Shown here: positions 24,801 through 35,580 of the stretch, in pieces
Layout of the letters: every line of letters starts with the position of its first letter
Position numbering within the stretch: position 1 is the first letter of the stretch
DNA from: Acanthochromis polyacanthus
Taxonomy: Eukaryota > Chordata > Actinopteri > Pomacentridae
Length of the DNA stretch: 64,000 nucleotides
Direction: 5' to 3'
Assembly: GCF_021347895.1 (NCBI RefSeq)
Contig: NC_067127.1
Location: forward strand, 20,308,984-20,372,983
Position numbers and translations under genes: made by a program
The notes under the pieces: generated by a model
Told to the model about the DNA's origin: nothing
Seen by the model: only the letters and a program-made list of their open reading frames with translations
Databases searched by the model: none

Positions 24801-26135
24801 AAATAAAATTAAATACTACTGGGCTCTGATAATATATTAGTATAAAATAAAAAGGCATTTTGTCTTTTATTATGAAGATGATATCCTAATGATAAATATG
24901 ACTGAATGGAAATCTCACCTCTGCTAGTAAAATCCTTCTGAAGGCATTGGCAATGGCTGCATCAATCCCCACCATATCAAACTCAATACTGTTCTCATCC
25001 AGACTCACTAGGTCGATGCTGAATTTCTGCAAACAAACAGAAGATATGCATTTGTTTGCAATGAATTCATACAGTAATCACAGATCAGTTTGCTTTGGTA
25101 CTTATCAAACCAAACTAAAGTGAACATGGCAAAATCTGTATTTGCTGTTGGGCATGAAAAGTGAAATAATGTTTTGCTTTGACCATTCTGAGCTCCTTAA
25201 AGACAAGCATAAAAACAATTTACAGATATGTCTAATATGTACATTTCTTACAGATTTCCTCTAAAGGTTACTTTACACAGTAGAGATAGACAGGAAATGT
25301 TGGAAAGAGAGCTGGAATGACAAACAGTAAATGTCCAGGCAGGCTGTGACTCAAACTGACATTTGCATTCATATGGTTTGGACTCTAAGCCGAGCAACAC
25401 AGCTACCCAAATGCATAAAATATTCTTAATAATTTGCACATCCACAACTGGATCTGTCATTATGTCTACAAAATTTGTCTGAAGAATTAATATTTCTTAT
25501 TTAACACTGTTCTGAATATGTTTGAGCTGACTTTGAGTGACTAATAATTTCCATACAACATTGTTTTGTTTTTACAAGGTTCAGTTCGTGAATGCTGTTA
25601 GACACAGGAGCAGATAAGAGCAGTGAAACAGATTAACTTGAGTCCTTTGAGGTTTAGAATTAGTGTGGTTAACAAAACAGAAGTAAACATCTTAGTTTAC
25701 AGGTAAATCCGCCACACTTTACAAATGAGACCACATTTTACCTTTTGAAATTTCTGCAAGTCCCAAGTGTCATCATAGCCAGGGTAGTTTCCAGGGAAAT
25801 CCGTTGTATGAACCTAACAGCAACACATACAATGAATAGCAATGATGTTTATTTGTCACAAAACATGAGTTACTTCAACAGTTGTTTTTTTGTTTTTTTG
25901 TATTTTTCTTTAGGTTATATAAATCTGGTTACACTGTTAGCTTACATCACATTTAGCATCGTGGGTAATGTTTACGCCTCTACATGACGTGAAAATGTGC
26001 CTCGCCACATCAAGATACACTAGATGTCGTGGTCATAAAACAACTGGTAAACAACAAGCTTACATTCTTTACACCAAATTCCCCCAGAATTACTCGAGTC
26101 CGTATTTCTTCCACGTTCTTCATGGTCGCGGCCAT
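18824..26135 (-). CDS. polr1c: polr1c, RNA polymerase I/III shared subunit RPAC1 (9 coding exons)
   Basis: Subunit shared by RNA polymerases I and III. With POLR1D it forms the alpha-like assembly platform in the nucleus. Coding exons are 26064-26135, 25742-25813, 24919-25026, 24647-24779, 22482-22613, 22205-22357, 21329-21478, 19215-19331 and 18824-18942. All junctions are GT-AG and in phase, giving 351 aa (human 346). The start is the ATG at 26135 ([20 protein letters not shown]). Hallmarks in order are [20 protein letters not shown] (exon 2), [20 protein letters not shown] (exon 3), then [20 protein letters not shown] (alpha D/L-type motif, exon 4). Exon 5 has a rather acidic stretch ([12 protein letters not shown]). 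[20 protein letters not shown] is in exon 6 and [20 protein letters not shown] in exon 9, which ends in a stop after SADMD. Intron 7 carries a LINE and intron 4 a Tc1-type element, but every exon is intact. Confidence 0.97.
19480..21060 (-). mobile_element. Degraded LINE (endonuclease plus RT fragments) in polr1c intron 7
   Basis: The minus strand encodes pieces of a non-LTR retrotransposon in the right order. Near 20690-20860 is [18 protein letters not shown]. Near 20510-20640 is [13 protein letters not shown], then TISGDFNHV, which are apurinic-endonuclease motifs. Near 19760-19870 is [20 protein letters not shown] from the reverse transcriptase. Several frames are used and stops intervene, so it is inactive. 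The Rex1/L2/CR1 group is likely but not settled. Confidence 0.75.
23420..24485 (-). mobile_element. Tc1/mariner-type DNA transposon remnant in polr1c intron 4
   Basis: The left boundary at 23423 reads TGCATCTCATATAATTAGAA, a known terminus type for a fish mariner-superfamily repeat. The minus-strand translation near 23680-23720 gives [12 protein letters not shown], which matches the DDE-transposase 'SPDLNPIENLW' motif. Near 23800-23900 it gives [20 protein letters not shown]. Minus-strand GATGACCGCAGACTTGAGAG, then GATTGTCAAGAAAAGCCGCG, lies near 24030-24070. Frames are broken. The right end is diverged and its exact position is approximate. Confidence 0.75.
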
Positions 26136-26205
26136 TTTGACTTATAGTCTGCGTGGCTCCGCCCACATTTCTTCTTCGTTGGTTCTTTTATTTTAGCGGC
26201 AAGCA
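26136..26205 (-). promoter_or_regulatory. Probable polr1c promoter
   Basis: On the minus strand, GTGGGCGGAGCCACGC (a GC box) lies about 20-30 bases upstream of the ATG. The start codon itself sits in AAAATGGCCGC, a YY1-like context. No TATA box is seen. The assignment rests on position and motifs only. Confidence 0.45.
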
Positions 26206-28814
26206 GCCCTCCTTACCGCCACTTGAAGTACTGGGGTGAGAGCTGGAGCTATTTACCCCACCTAGAGCGGGAATTAAATTAAATTAAATTAAATATTTTC
26301 TGCTTCTCTTTTAATTTCTTACATTTCTTTGCACATTCTATTTTTTTTTTACCAGTATAACGTCTTTCAGACATCCCTAGTTGAAATACATTTCCAAGGT
26401 AGTTTCTTCCGGTCCAAATCTCCATATTTATTGCCTTAATATTTTTTGCACTGAAACACACTTTATTAAATAAAAAAACACTGATCCACAGATCCCTCTA
26501 TCTGTCATAATTCACATATCCCTGTGGAATATGTATTTATTAAATTCAGTGTTTCTAGTCTAGCATGTCCTATCCTCAGCTTGTAACTGTCCTCATCATG
26601 CCTACTTATCACAGCGCTGTTTCCTGTATCCCAACTGCCTGCCACTCTGTAATGATGTTTTGTTTTTTTTATTCTTTTTGCTTCAGATTTACTAAGCAAA
26701 ATGTCCAATGATCCCCTTCATATTCAGCATCTGTTTAGCTAATGCATTGAGTGTTTTACTGCCCTTTGTTCATGAATGAGCTGAATTACACATAACCTTG
26801 ATCAGTACATTCATATTTTAAAATCTGAGCAGATTTAGACAGAGCTAGTTAACTACATTCTGTTTACTGAGAAATGTGAATGACTGCAGCGACATTAATG
26901 CTCTACACAAAGCTAAGTAACCAAAAGTTTATATGATATTTATAATCTATATCTTTAAAAATATCCTTGAAGATTTACCCAGCTGATCATTAACTGCTGC
27001 CATCTAACATACATCAGTATTTCCCCCACCCCAACATGAGGAACCGAGGAATATATTTTTTAAAGGCACAACAAAGGTGGCTGAAGGTGGCTCTCTTTTA
27101 ACCTGCTAGATCACCATGGTAATATACAGAATATATCTGCTTTGCACCCCACAAGTCCTTTTCCACAGTGTATGTGATTCGTTCCAACCCCACACTGTTT
27201 GGAATAGCATCCCCATCTTCTAAGCATGATATCTTGATTTTCCTAATTGGAATTCTGAATGGATGACTGGTTTGATTCCTTTGGGAATCAAGAGAAAGAA
27301 TGACCTGACTGGCTCTGCAGTTGGTCTGGAGCAGGTTATGTTCAGAGTCTCAGGTTTAAATCAACTTTAAGAAGAATATCACTATTCAAATACAAACAGT
27401 TAAGAGCATGACTGTTTTAACAGCGTCCATGACATTAGATTTTGGATTTTACTTTTGTAAAAGTTTAAATTATGGTCTGATGATGATACTAGAGACAATA
27501 AGTGTGTCACCATGATCATTAGAAATCATCATCTGGATACTATGGGTATTCATAGAAAAAACAATTTTGACAATTTTCCAAGTCGTTGTTTAGCTACATT
27601 ACACAAAGTGATGGAAGAATGAATGAAAAGATCAGCATCCAGCACTGTTATTATTACGTTAGTGACTAAAAAGAGGACCTTCATGGGGCAGTTATCATTA
27701 TAGACTGAGTGTAAAGCAATCTGATGCATTTTTTAAAACAATGTACTCATATTGGTTTAAACTTGTCGTGACAATGACAAGCAGAGACATAAACCACACA
27801 GTCATACTAATTAACAAGATATATACAGATTAACCCCAACATCAACATTTACACTAGAGGAGACCACATGTCCTGACCAGTTCCAACACAAATGCTCCAT
27901 CAACATTGTGGAATATCTGATATTGACACATTTAAAACGTGAATTCAATTTCCTGGAGAACTGTTTAACAGTGCATTGACCCACACAAGGATTATTTGTG
28001 TCTACAAGAACTACATGTGGTAGTTAACTCCAACATTGATGCAATGTTTAATGTGTGAAGAAGAAATATTTAAGCAGTGATCTAAATTATCATCACACTG
28101 ACTAATGTAATATTTCACAAACAATTGTCTTTTCATTAAACTGAAGTTATGAGAAACATTTTGATAGCTCTTGACCTTTTCTCTAAAGCCAGCAGTATAT
28201 TAGACTTTTCTTAGCTTGAAACATCTTAACTTGCTTTTTTATTGTTTTGATGTTGTGAGTCACCCACTAAAGATGATTATTATGCAATCTTCACCAATGT
28301 CACTCATGAGATGAATCAAATAGGACAAAGATAACTTCATCAAAAATGCAGAGTAGATTTGCTGTTGGACCAGGTAAATAAATGTGAAATATGCAGATTA
28401 TAAAAATGCAAAAATATGACAAAAATAAATTTACTGGCAAGGACTGCACCACCTGTGACACTTAAATGATTGGTTATCGAGCGAGAAAGTCAGTGTGATG
28501 ATTATTAGAAGGAAAATAAGTGGCTGTGGTGTGGGGAAGGCTTTGTTGAAGATTAGCAGCAGACTGCCTAATGAAGAGAAGGAGGAAAGTGGAGGAAGAG
28601 AAGCAGAATGAGAACAATGAGTGTACAGGACATCCTGGCATCAATAGAAATATGATGGGTTTGGAATGTTTGAAGTTGAGTCTGTTCCTCGACTTCAGCT
28701 AAAAATTTTTACTTCTATGGTATGTATGATGTATTTACCCATGTTTGACCATTTATTTTGAACCTGTCAAGTTAAATTAATACAAATGAAGTTTCATTTT
28801 CAAAAGAATATAAT

Positions 28815-28910
28815 GGAGTGGCTTGGTGGTTAGCACTTTCGCTTTGCAGCTGGAAGATTCCCGGTTTGCATCCCAGCCTTCCCAGCATCTTTCTGCATGG
28901 AGTTTGTAAT
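28815..28910 (+). mobile_element. tRNA-derived SINE head fragment
   Basis: GAGTGGCTTGGTGGTTAGCA, followed by CTTTCGCTTTGCAGCTGGAA and GGTTTGCATCCC, is the A-box and B-box part of the same SINE family as the 18.0-kb copy. It breaks off after TGCATGGAGTTTGTAAT. Confidence 0.75.
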
Positions 28911-29059
28911 TTCTTCTGATTTGAACCACATCTCTGTCTTCTGTGTTAACAAACTTGTTACCTGTATATGACGAAGGTGTTAGTCCAGATGTAATGTAAT
29001 AGTTCCTGGGATGAGAGTCCCCAGGTTGTGTAGTTGGGGATTGGTAGATCCTGGTGTCC

Positions 29060-29357
29060 CCAGTTCATATCCCAGCCTGGGATATTTCTGCATAGAGTTT
29101 GTATGTTCTCCCTGTGCATGTGTGGGTTTTCTCCGGGTTCTCTGGCTTCCTCCAACTGTCCAAAAATATGATGAAGTTAACTGGTGATTCTAAATTGTCC
29201 ATAGGTGTGAATGCAAGTGTGATTGTTTGTCTGTATATGTAGCCCTGTGATAGACACTGTGTCTCCTGTCTTCACCCTAAATCAGCTGGGATAGACTCCA
29301 GCACCCCCATGACCCTAATGAGGATTAAGCGGTGTATAGATAATGGATGGAAGACTA
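29060..29357 (+). mobile_element. tRNA-derived SINE, 5'-truncated
   Basis: From CCCAGTTCATATCCCAGCC through TCTCCCTGTGCATGTGTGGG, TGGGATAGACTCCAGCACCC and the GGATTAAGCGGTGTATAGAT tail ending in ATGGATGG, this is most of a diverged SINE copy. It follows the isolated head fragment by about 150 bases and may be the second half of one interrupted insertion. Confidence 0.78.
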
Positions 29358-30537
29358 TAATTGAAATTTAGTCTTTTTCATCCTTTTTCTATGGGCATTC
29401 TACCAACTGTCTAGAAAATACTTGCAGCTATACATTGTTTTGCATATAATATTAGCAGTCTGAAAATGGTCTGAAATGTTGTAGTGAGAGTAGTGTTAGT
29501 AGTGCAAATAGCCAAGAAGAAAATATACGCAGGGAACAACTCCTCCTTTTAATGGAAAGAAAACAAATCCATGGACATGTGTAGGTTAAACCGGTCAGTC
29601 ACTTGAAAAATCAAAATTTGTCCATCATTCATTCAAAAACAAGGACAGCCATCTTGTTTTCACAGCCTGAAAACACACAATATGTACAGTATTAACTTAT
29701 TTTGGGTGCCACACAGTATGAAATTCCCTTACAAAGGACATATTCACTCTATCTCCATTGATTTTTTATTTTTTAAAGAACATAGTGGTTAGTTAATTTG
29801 CCTTTTACTTTGACTTTTTCTACAGTATTAGTATGACATTCATTTCCTTTAACATTGCATGTGTTTGCTTGTAACATTCAGTTCTTATTGTGACTGTGCG
29901 GGCGAGGTGGTAGTTTGTTTTTGAGGCTGCAGACTAAGATTAGGATCAGCATTAGGTAAGAAACTCTCAATGCTTCCCTTGCCAGATATCCACAGGTGTC
30001 AGTCAAGACCCTAAATCCGAGTAATGCAGAAAGAGGAACACAAATTCCAGGAGGTGGAGAGCAGAAGCAGGGATGTAGTAAAGGGTTGATCTGAGGTGAT
30101 TAGATCAGCATTTGGTTTGGACTCAGCTGAGGTTCAGTTTACTGAATTACATTCTACGCCTCAATTCACATTCATTACAAGCTTTTCAGATTAATATTAT
30201 TAGTATTAGTAGTAAGAGTAGTATTTCTTATAGGGCTGTTGTATCAGATTGCTTAACTCTGTGTAAGTGTTTTCTTATTGAGTCTGTGTCTTGTACACGG
30301 TTCCTTATTAAAATATACATTAGTAGAGAGGCCCTCAGAAAAATTTGTAGTGCACAGCTACAAGAATCACAGTTACAGTCACTGAAATATTGAAATACTG
30401 GTATACAGGCCAGTCTTGTAAGTATGCAGATTACTCTATCTTTCACAAAGTTTCTGCTCAGATGGATGACATTTGAGGCTGAAGTTAAGGTCGGTTCAGT
30501 GCTCAGGTCTCTTCCACTCCATCTGTCAGCCGGTGAA

Positions 30538-32103
30538 TCAGTCAACAACTTCAGTGCTCCGACTGCAGCAGACCGGGGTTCGGATGGAGCTCATCATTCT
30601 GTTTCTCTTTCTCTGACAGCTGGTGTTTTTGCCCTGACCAGATGTGTTGGTGTTTTGGCGTGCCAGCTTGGCTGCATGGCTTGCTGTTTCCTTGATCTGT
30701 AGCTCCAGGTGTCTCTGGATGGCTAGACCCAACTCCTCCGGGTCCACAGAAGCCCCGTACACTTCCCATGTCATCCCTTCTGCATCCCACTTCACCTCCT
30801 TTACTGGAGATTTGGGAGCACCACCCTGTTTCTTGCTTCCATGACTATCACTGTTTAGAGTCAGGATGCAGGAGGTCTCATTCCTGCACTTGTCTGTCAG
30901 ACAGACCTCGGGGAACACATGAGATATGGCGGTCTGACTTGTCTGCACCCCTACGTCCCTCAGAACTGTGTGGGCTGTCATAGTCCCCATGTCACGGACT
31001 GTAGATCTGACTGGACCAAATGAACTGCTGCAGCACTCCTCCCTGCTGAGTGGCTTTTGGGATTGTGGGCAAGTGCCAGGAGGCATTGAGCGGATCCAGG
31101 AGCAGCTGAGGTTGCAGCAGCGCAGCAGATGTTTGGCATCCAGGCCCGTCTCACTGACGGAGGAGATGAGTCGAGGCAGGGTGAGGTGGTTGGCTGCAGG
31201 AGGAGGTGCCGTGGCACACTGAACGTTGCACTGTGGCTCTATGCCTGCCAGGCGTGGCAGCAGCCGGGATGGGGCTGGAATGGGCTGGGGATGGCAGTAA
31301 GCAGCAAACGTGTCCTCAAAATTATCATGGTGCATATAAGAGCCATAGCACAGTGTTTTGTCACATTGAGAGGGGAGATGGCCTTCTTCCTCAGCATGCT
31401 TTACCCTGACTGTTGCCTCAGTGGTTGAGATACAGATACACCTGCTTTGAGGCTGCTGTACACCAGATTCTCCACTGTTGGCTCCTCTGCAAATGGTATT
31501 GACAAAGCTGCACTGTTGCAACGGCATGGACTGCTTACAGGCCAGCTCGGAGTGAGTTTCAGTCTCTTGGATGCTTTTATCTCCTCCATGACAACTAAGT
31601 CCACAAGTCTCACTGTCTGGAGCCTGGGGGGGCACTCCCTGTTTGACCTGACATAAAGTGTCAGAGTGACTTCTGTGAACAGGCAGAGATACCAACTTTA
31701 TACTCTGTAGTGTCCTGGCTGACTCAGGGCTGTCTTTGTTTGCACTCACACCTGTCCTGTGCTGGTGTGAGGGTGTATGTGTCTCAGCAAGACTCAGTGG
31801 GTGGCTTGGACCTCCAGGGATTGCACAACGTTCAGACGCACCTTGCTGCTGTTCAGCGGGTCGGCTGTTGATCCCCAGAGTGCCGCTGCAAGTTCCCTCG
31901 GTAGGAAGAGTAGCAGAATTTCCTTGACAGATCTTACTTTTAGCTTCTTCCTGGCACTTGTAACCTGCCGCTGTAGACGTGCTTATTTCCTGCGTAGAGC
32001 TCTTGGAGCTGTCAAACAGGGACTGACCAGAGACGGTAGGATCCAAGGGAACATCTCCCTCCAACAGGAACAACGTCGACACAGGATGCCCAGCCTCTGC
32101 CAT
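30538..32103 (-). CDS. gprin2: gprin2, G protein-regulated inducer of neurite outgrowth 2 (single coding exon)
   Basis: GRIN-family protein that binds activated Go/z-class G-alpha and promotes neurite outgrowth at the plasma membrane. The open frame is 521 aa from the ATG at 32103 (MAEAGHPVSTLFLLEGDVPL). The C-terminal GRIN domain at about residues 434-470 contains SPVKEVKWDAEGMTWEVYGA and VDPEELGLAIQRHLEL. Near the end is TPVCCSRSTEVVD, a Cys pair (about 512-513) like the palmitoylated pair of GRIN proteins. PVHRSHSD, LPRLISSVSETGLDAKH and SHVFPEV match positions I recall in mammalian GPRIN2 rather than GPRIN1/3, so I choose that paralogue. The middle is Ser/Cys/Gln-rich and presumably disordered. 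An AG acceptor (TTTAAAG) sits 7 bases before the ATG, implying an upstream non-coding exon. The length fits GPRIN2 (about 458 in human) better than GPRIN3 (about 776). Confidence 0.87.
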   Translation of the reverse strand: MAEAGHPVSTLFLLEGDVPLDPTVSGQSLFDSSKSSTQEISTSTAAGYKCQEEAKSKICQGNSATLPTEGTCSGTLGINSRPAEQQQGASERCAIPGGPSHPLSLAETHTPSHQHRTGVSANKDSPESARTLQSIKLVSLPVHRSHSDTLCQVKQGVPPQAPDSETCGLSCHGGDKSIQETETHSELACKQSMPLQQCSFVNTICRGANSGESGVQQPQSRCICISTTEATVRVKHAEEEGHLPSQCDKTLCYGSYMHHDNFEDTFAAYCHPQPIPAPSRLLPRLAGIEPQCNVQCATAPPPAANHLTLPRLISSVSETGLDAKHLLRCCNLSCSWIRSMPPGTCPQSQKPLSREECCSSSFGPVRSTVRDMGTMTAHTVLRDVGVQTSQTAISHVFPEVCLTDKCRNETSCILTLNSDSHGSKKQGGAPKSPVKEVKWDAEGMTWEVYGASVDPEELGLAIQRHLELQIKETASHAAKLARQNTNTSGQGKNTSCQRKRNRMMSSIRTPVCCSRSTEVVD

Positions 32104-32384
32104 GGAATACCTTTAAACAGAAACACAACATAGAGTGTGGAATACATTTGATCATCTCAGACACAACCAAACACACAAAATCAAATCAATCGAAACTTTT
32201 GTATCAGTACTGTCAGAATTGGCAGTAGACCGTGATATTCATAATTAGATCTTTTTTTAAAGTAACAGTTATTATAAATTGAACGAAAATAATACAAACA
32301 TTAATATACTTGCTATTTTCACTATAGTTACGCATTTTATCCCTGTGACAAGGTGAAAGTCCCACTGTCATGTGAAAAAAAAAA

Positions 32385-33590
32385 CAGTGCCAGGAAAAGG
32401 TATTTGCCCCAGTGCAGAAATCTTCAATTTCTGCATATTTCTCACACTGAAATGTTCCAGATCATCAAATTACTATTTATATTTATTGAATATCAGACAG
32501 AAACAATCCACAAAACCCTAAATGCAGTTTTTAACTGAGGATTTATTAAGGTTTTATTGAAAACCTATATCACCCCTGTGAAAAACTAATTGTGCCTCTA
32601 AACTTAAACCAAAACATTCATTTTGTTCTTTTTGAGCCACTCATAGGTGGACTTGCTTGTGTGTTTTGGGTCATTGTCATGCTGTGTAAATAATTTGTGT
32701 TGAGCTTTAGGTCATGAACTGATGGTGGATATTCTCTGGGAGGATTTTCTGTCATGGCTCCATCAGTTATGACGAGTCGTCCAGGTCCTGTGGAAGCAAA
32801 GCAGCTCCAAACCACCACGTTACCACCACCGTGTTTCACTGCTGGTATCATGTTCTTCTTATAGAATGCAGTATTAGCTTTATACCAGATCTCATGGGAC
32901 TCATGTCTTCCAAATATTTCCAATTTTGACTAATCAGTCCATAGGATGTTATCCCAAAAGTCTGGGGGCTTATCTATATGTTTAGATGTCCATCTGGGTT
33001 CTTTTGTGACCTCCTTGATTAGATATCTGGGTGCTCTTGCAGAAATGTTGGTCATTGGACCACTCCAGGGAAGGTTCACCACTGTTCCATGTTTTCTCCA
33101 TTGGTGGATAATGTCTCTCACTGTGGTTCTCTGGAGTCCCAGAGCCTCAGCAATGACTTTGTAACCCTCCAGACTGATCAATATCAGTGACTTTGCTTAT
33201 CATTTGTTCTTGTAGCTCTATCGAACGTGGCATCATGTGCTGCTTTTTGAGACCTTTTAGCTACTTCACAATACCAGACAGGTTCTATTTAGTTTTGTTT
33301 CAATTCAACAAGTCTGGCAGTAATCATACATGGGTGTGGCTGATGAAACTGAACCCCATTCCTAAATAAATTTGGTAATTTGGTAGCGTTGTTACAATTC
33401 ATTTTCACATAGGAAAGATGGGTTGGACAGCATATTTCTTTCAAAAAACAATCATCCTCTGAAAACTTCATTTTGTGTTTTCTTGGGTTATCTTTGTCTT
33501 GCATTAAAATTAGTTTGATGATCTGAAACATGTACTTGTGGCAAATATGCATGATTTCAGCAGGGGGGCAAATATGTTTTTATGGCACTG
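32385..33590 (-). mobile_element. Tc1-like transposon, 1.2 kb, degenerate
   Basis: The ends are inverted: CAGTGCCAGGAAAAGGTATT at 32385, and CAGTGCCATAAAAACATATT on the complement from 33590. Similarity continues inward to TTCAGATCATCAAA (about 85 bases). The minus strand carries Tc1 transposase pieces. Upstream is the HTH part VIAEALGLQRTTVRDIIHQW with KHGTVVNLPWSGP. Downstream is FWDNILWTD, then a short frame break, then NMIPAVKHGGGNVVVWSCFA. The third catalytic region is missing. A TA dinucleotide is preserved at the right flank only. It lies just upstream of gprin2's coding exon. Confidence 0.85.
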
Positions 33591-34215
33591 TAAGTCCATC
33601 CCATTGCAGTTGTAAACTTCACATTTTATAGTCTTCTGCATAATCCTGATCTGCCTCGTGCCTTCTCTGGATTCATTCACTGCCAGGTCTCTCCTCTGTA
33701 AAACCCCAGTCCCTGTCTTAACTTTCTCCCTGCTCTTGTATGTGCCTGCTCAGCTCTGCTCCCTAGTCCAAGACTCACCTAAGTCTTCTTGCTTTCCCTG
33801 GCTTTAGCTTTATTTTTTGATGGTTAACCATAGCTCTAAAAAGACATTACCTTGGCTGTAGTCTGCCTAACTTGTTACAGTGATTCTGCACTTGCATTCC
33901 CATCCCAGTCTTAACAGGGGGCAAATAAAGGCTTTGCCATTGATTCTGTATTACACTGGTGTATAGAGCAAAAATAGATTCTGTCCACCTGAAACAGCTA
34001 TGGTGACGGAAGAGAGAAAAGAAGTGAGGAACACCTGACACTGAGCTGTCTCAGAAGGCCAGCCACAGCAGAGAACTACGCAATAGAGGAATATAAATGC
34101 GTAGTGAGTTAGGGAAAGAGAGAGCCACAGTGAGAGACATGACGTGAACCTTCCCAGGAGTGGTCAGCCTGCCATTATGAAAGATACAATGGTGTTTAGT
34201 CATGAAGTGCGGAGA

Positions 34216-34217
34216 CC

Positions 34218-34292
<75 letters not shown>

Positions 34293-34509
34293 CATCTATC
34301 CATCTATCCCTCTATCCCTCTATCCATCCATCCATCCATCCATCCATCCATCCATCCATCCATCCATCTATCCATCTATCTATCTATCCATCTATCCATC
34401 TATCCCTCTATCCCTCTATCCATCCATCCATCCATCCATCCATCCATCCATCCATCCATCCATCCATCCATCCATCCATCCATCCATCTATCCATCTATC
34501 CATCTATCC

Positions 34510-34556
<47 letters not shown>

Positions 34557-34657
34557 CATCTATCCCTCTATCCCTCTATCCATCCATCCATCCATCCATC
34601 CATCCATCCATCCATCCATCCATCCATCCATCCATCTATCCATCTATCCATCTATCC

Positions 34658-34703
<46 letters not shown>
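34216..34703. repeat. Compound TATC/CATC/CCTC tetranucleotide array
   Basis: About 490 bases of alternating blocks: (TATC)n, then CATC/TATC, then two CCTCTATC units, then (CATC)n. The CCTC-containing junction appears three times (near 34310, 34403 and 34563). The array therefore has a higher-order organisation rather than being one plain microsatellite. The long Ser-Ile-Tyr/His-Pro frames across it are artefacts of a 4-bp period. Confidence 0.95.
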
Positions 34704-35165
34704 GCAAAATATAACAGTACAGCCTAGAAGTAATAAATGCACAGGAAACCTGTTCTTAATTTTGATAACATTGTGCTTGTTTTAAAAGTTCCTTACAGTG
34801 GTGCTGGGGACTCTCAGAATAGCTGCGGTTGGATAGCCTGTTTCTTATTGTATTTCTTTAGGGTAGAACACTTGAACTTCAGTGCCTTCAGTGTCAGTGA
34901 CATTCATGTTTTTACATCATGCTTGTCCTTTGACCAACTGATTTGTTTAATGTGCTATCTGCATAGCAATAGAAATTTCTGCAATCTTTTCTGCTAATAT
35001 TGTACGGGTAATAAGGAAAACAGTGGAAGGTCAAAAGTTTTGTTCCTCATCCAGAATGTTGCGGAACTTTATAACATTTTTTTGTGGGTGGAAAATTTAT
35101 TGTTAACCCAAACCAATTGGAATTCAGTTAAATTCAATTCCATTTTATTTGTATAGCACAAACTT

Positions 35166-35200
35166 GATGATGATGATGATGATGATAATGATGATGATGG
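35166..35200. repeat. GAT/ATC trinucleotide microsatellite
   Basis: A short run of GAT units with one ATAATG interruption. Confidence 0.85.
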
Positions 35201-35355
35201 TCATCTGCTTTGACTGGTTGGGTCAGAGTGGGGATAAAAGGGGTGGAGGATAGCATGAAGAAGATCAGAGATGTGTAGCTCCAGATCCAGAGCCACATGT
35301 AGAGAGAACAAACACAGGACATCAGGTGAAACACAAAGTGACTGAAATATAGTGG

Positions 35356-35580
35356 TAGTATACAGTGTCCCCACATAGGAAACCTCAATAATTATATTTT
35401 TTTGTTGCCACAAATTAAACATAGCTATTATATTAAATATATATATTTGATTAATTATTAAATATATATTCAATTCAATATATTTAATAATAAATTGAAT
35501 AAAATGTTGTTAAAATTTTATTTCATGAAAATACGTATTTTTGCCTATGTGTCCAGAGTTAAGGGACACCCTGTATAACT
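35356..35580. mobile_element. MITE with TATACAG-GTGTCCC termini, copy 1
   Basis: The left end is TATACAGTGTCCCCACATAG. The right end is GTGTCCAGAGTTAAGGGACA followed by CCCTGTATA. Complementing the right end gives TATACAGGGTGTCCCTTAAC, so the termini are inverted repeats, with TATA at both outer edges. The interior is only AT-rich sequence. A larger copy is at 53166-53418. Confidence 0.75.

Larger units (their letters stand above)
26206..30537. other. polr1c-gprin2 intergenic region
   Basis: No exon, RNA gene or transposase is recognised apart from the SINE copies at 28815-29357. Short AT tracts (for example a TTAAA repeat at 26275-26295) are low complexity. The part next to 30537 should contain the gprin2 3' UTR. 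The block from 27000 to 28700 is unique-looking with no repeat I can name. Confidence 0.55.

Noticed and set aside
24938..25060. Possible extra gene on plus strand in polr1c introns
   Set aside because: Frames here are short and coincide with polr1c exon 3 on the other strand.
30978..31656. Several 70-99-codon plus-strand frames across gprin2
   Set aside because: They are antisense or shifted shadows of the 521-codon gprin2 frame, which ends in a recognisable GRIN domain.
34144..34785. Long plus-strand frames of 213 and 170 codons
   Set aside because: They are produced by the stop-free 4-bp period of the TATC/CATC array. The Ser-Ile-Tyr/His-Pro repeats are not a protein.
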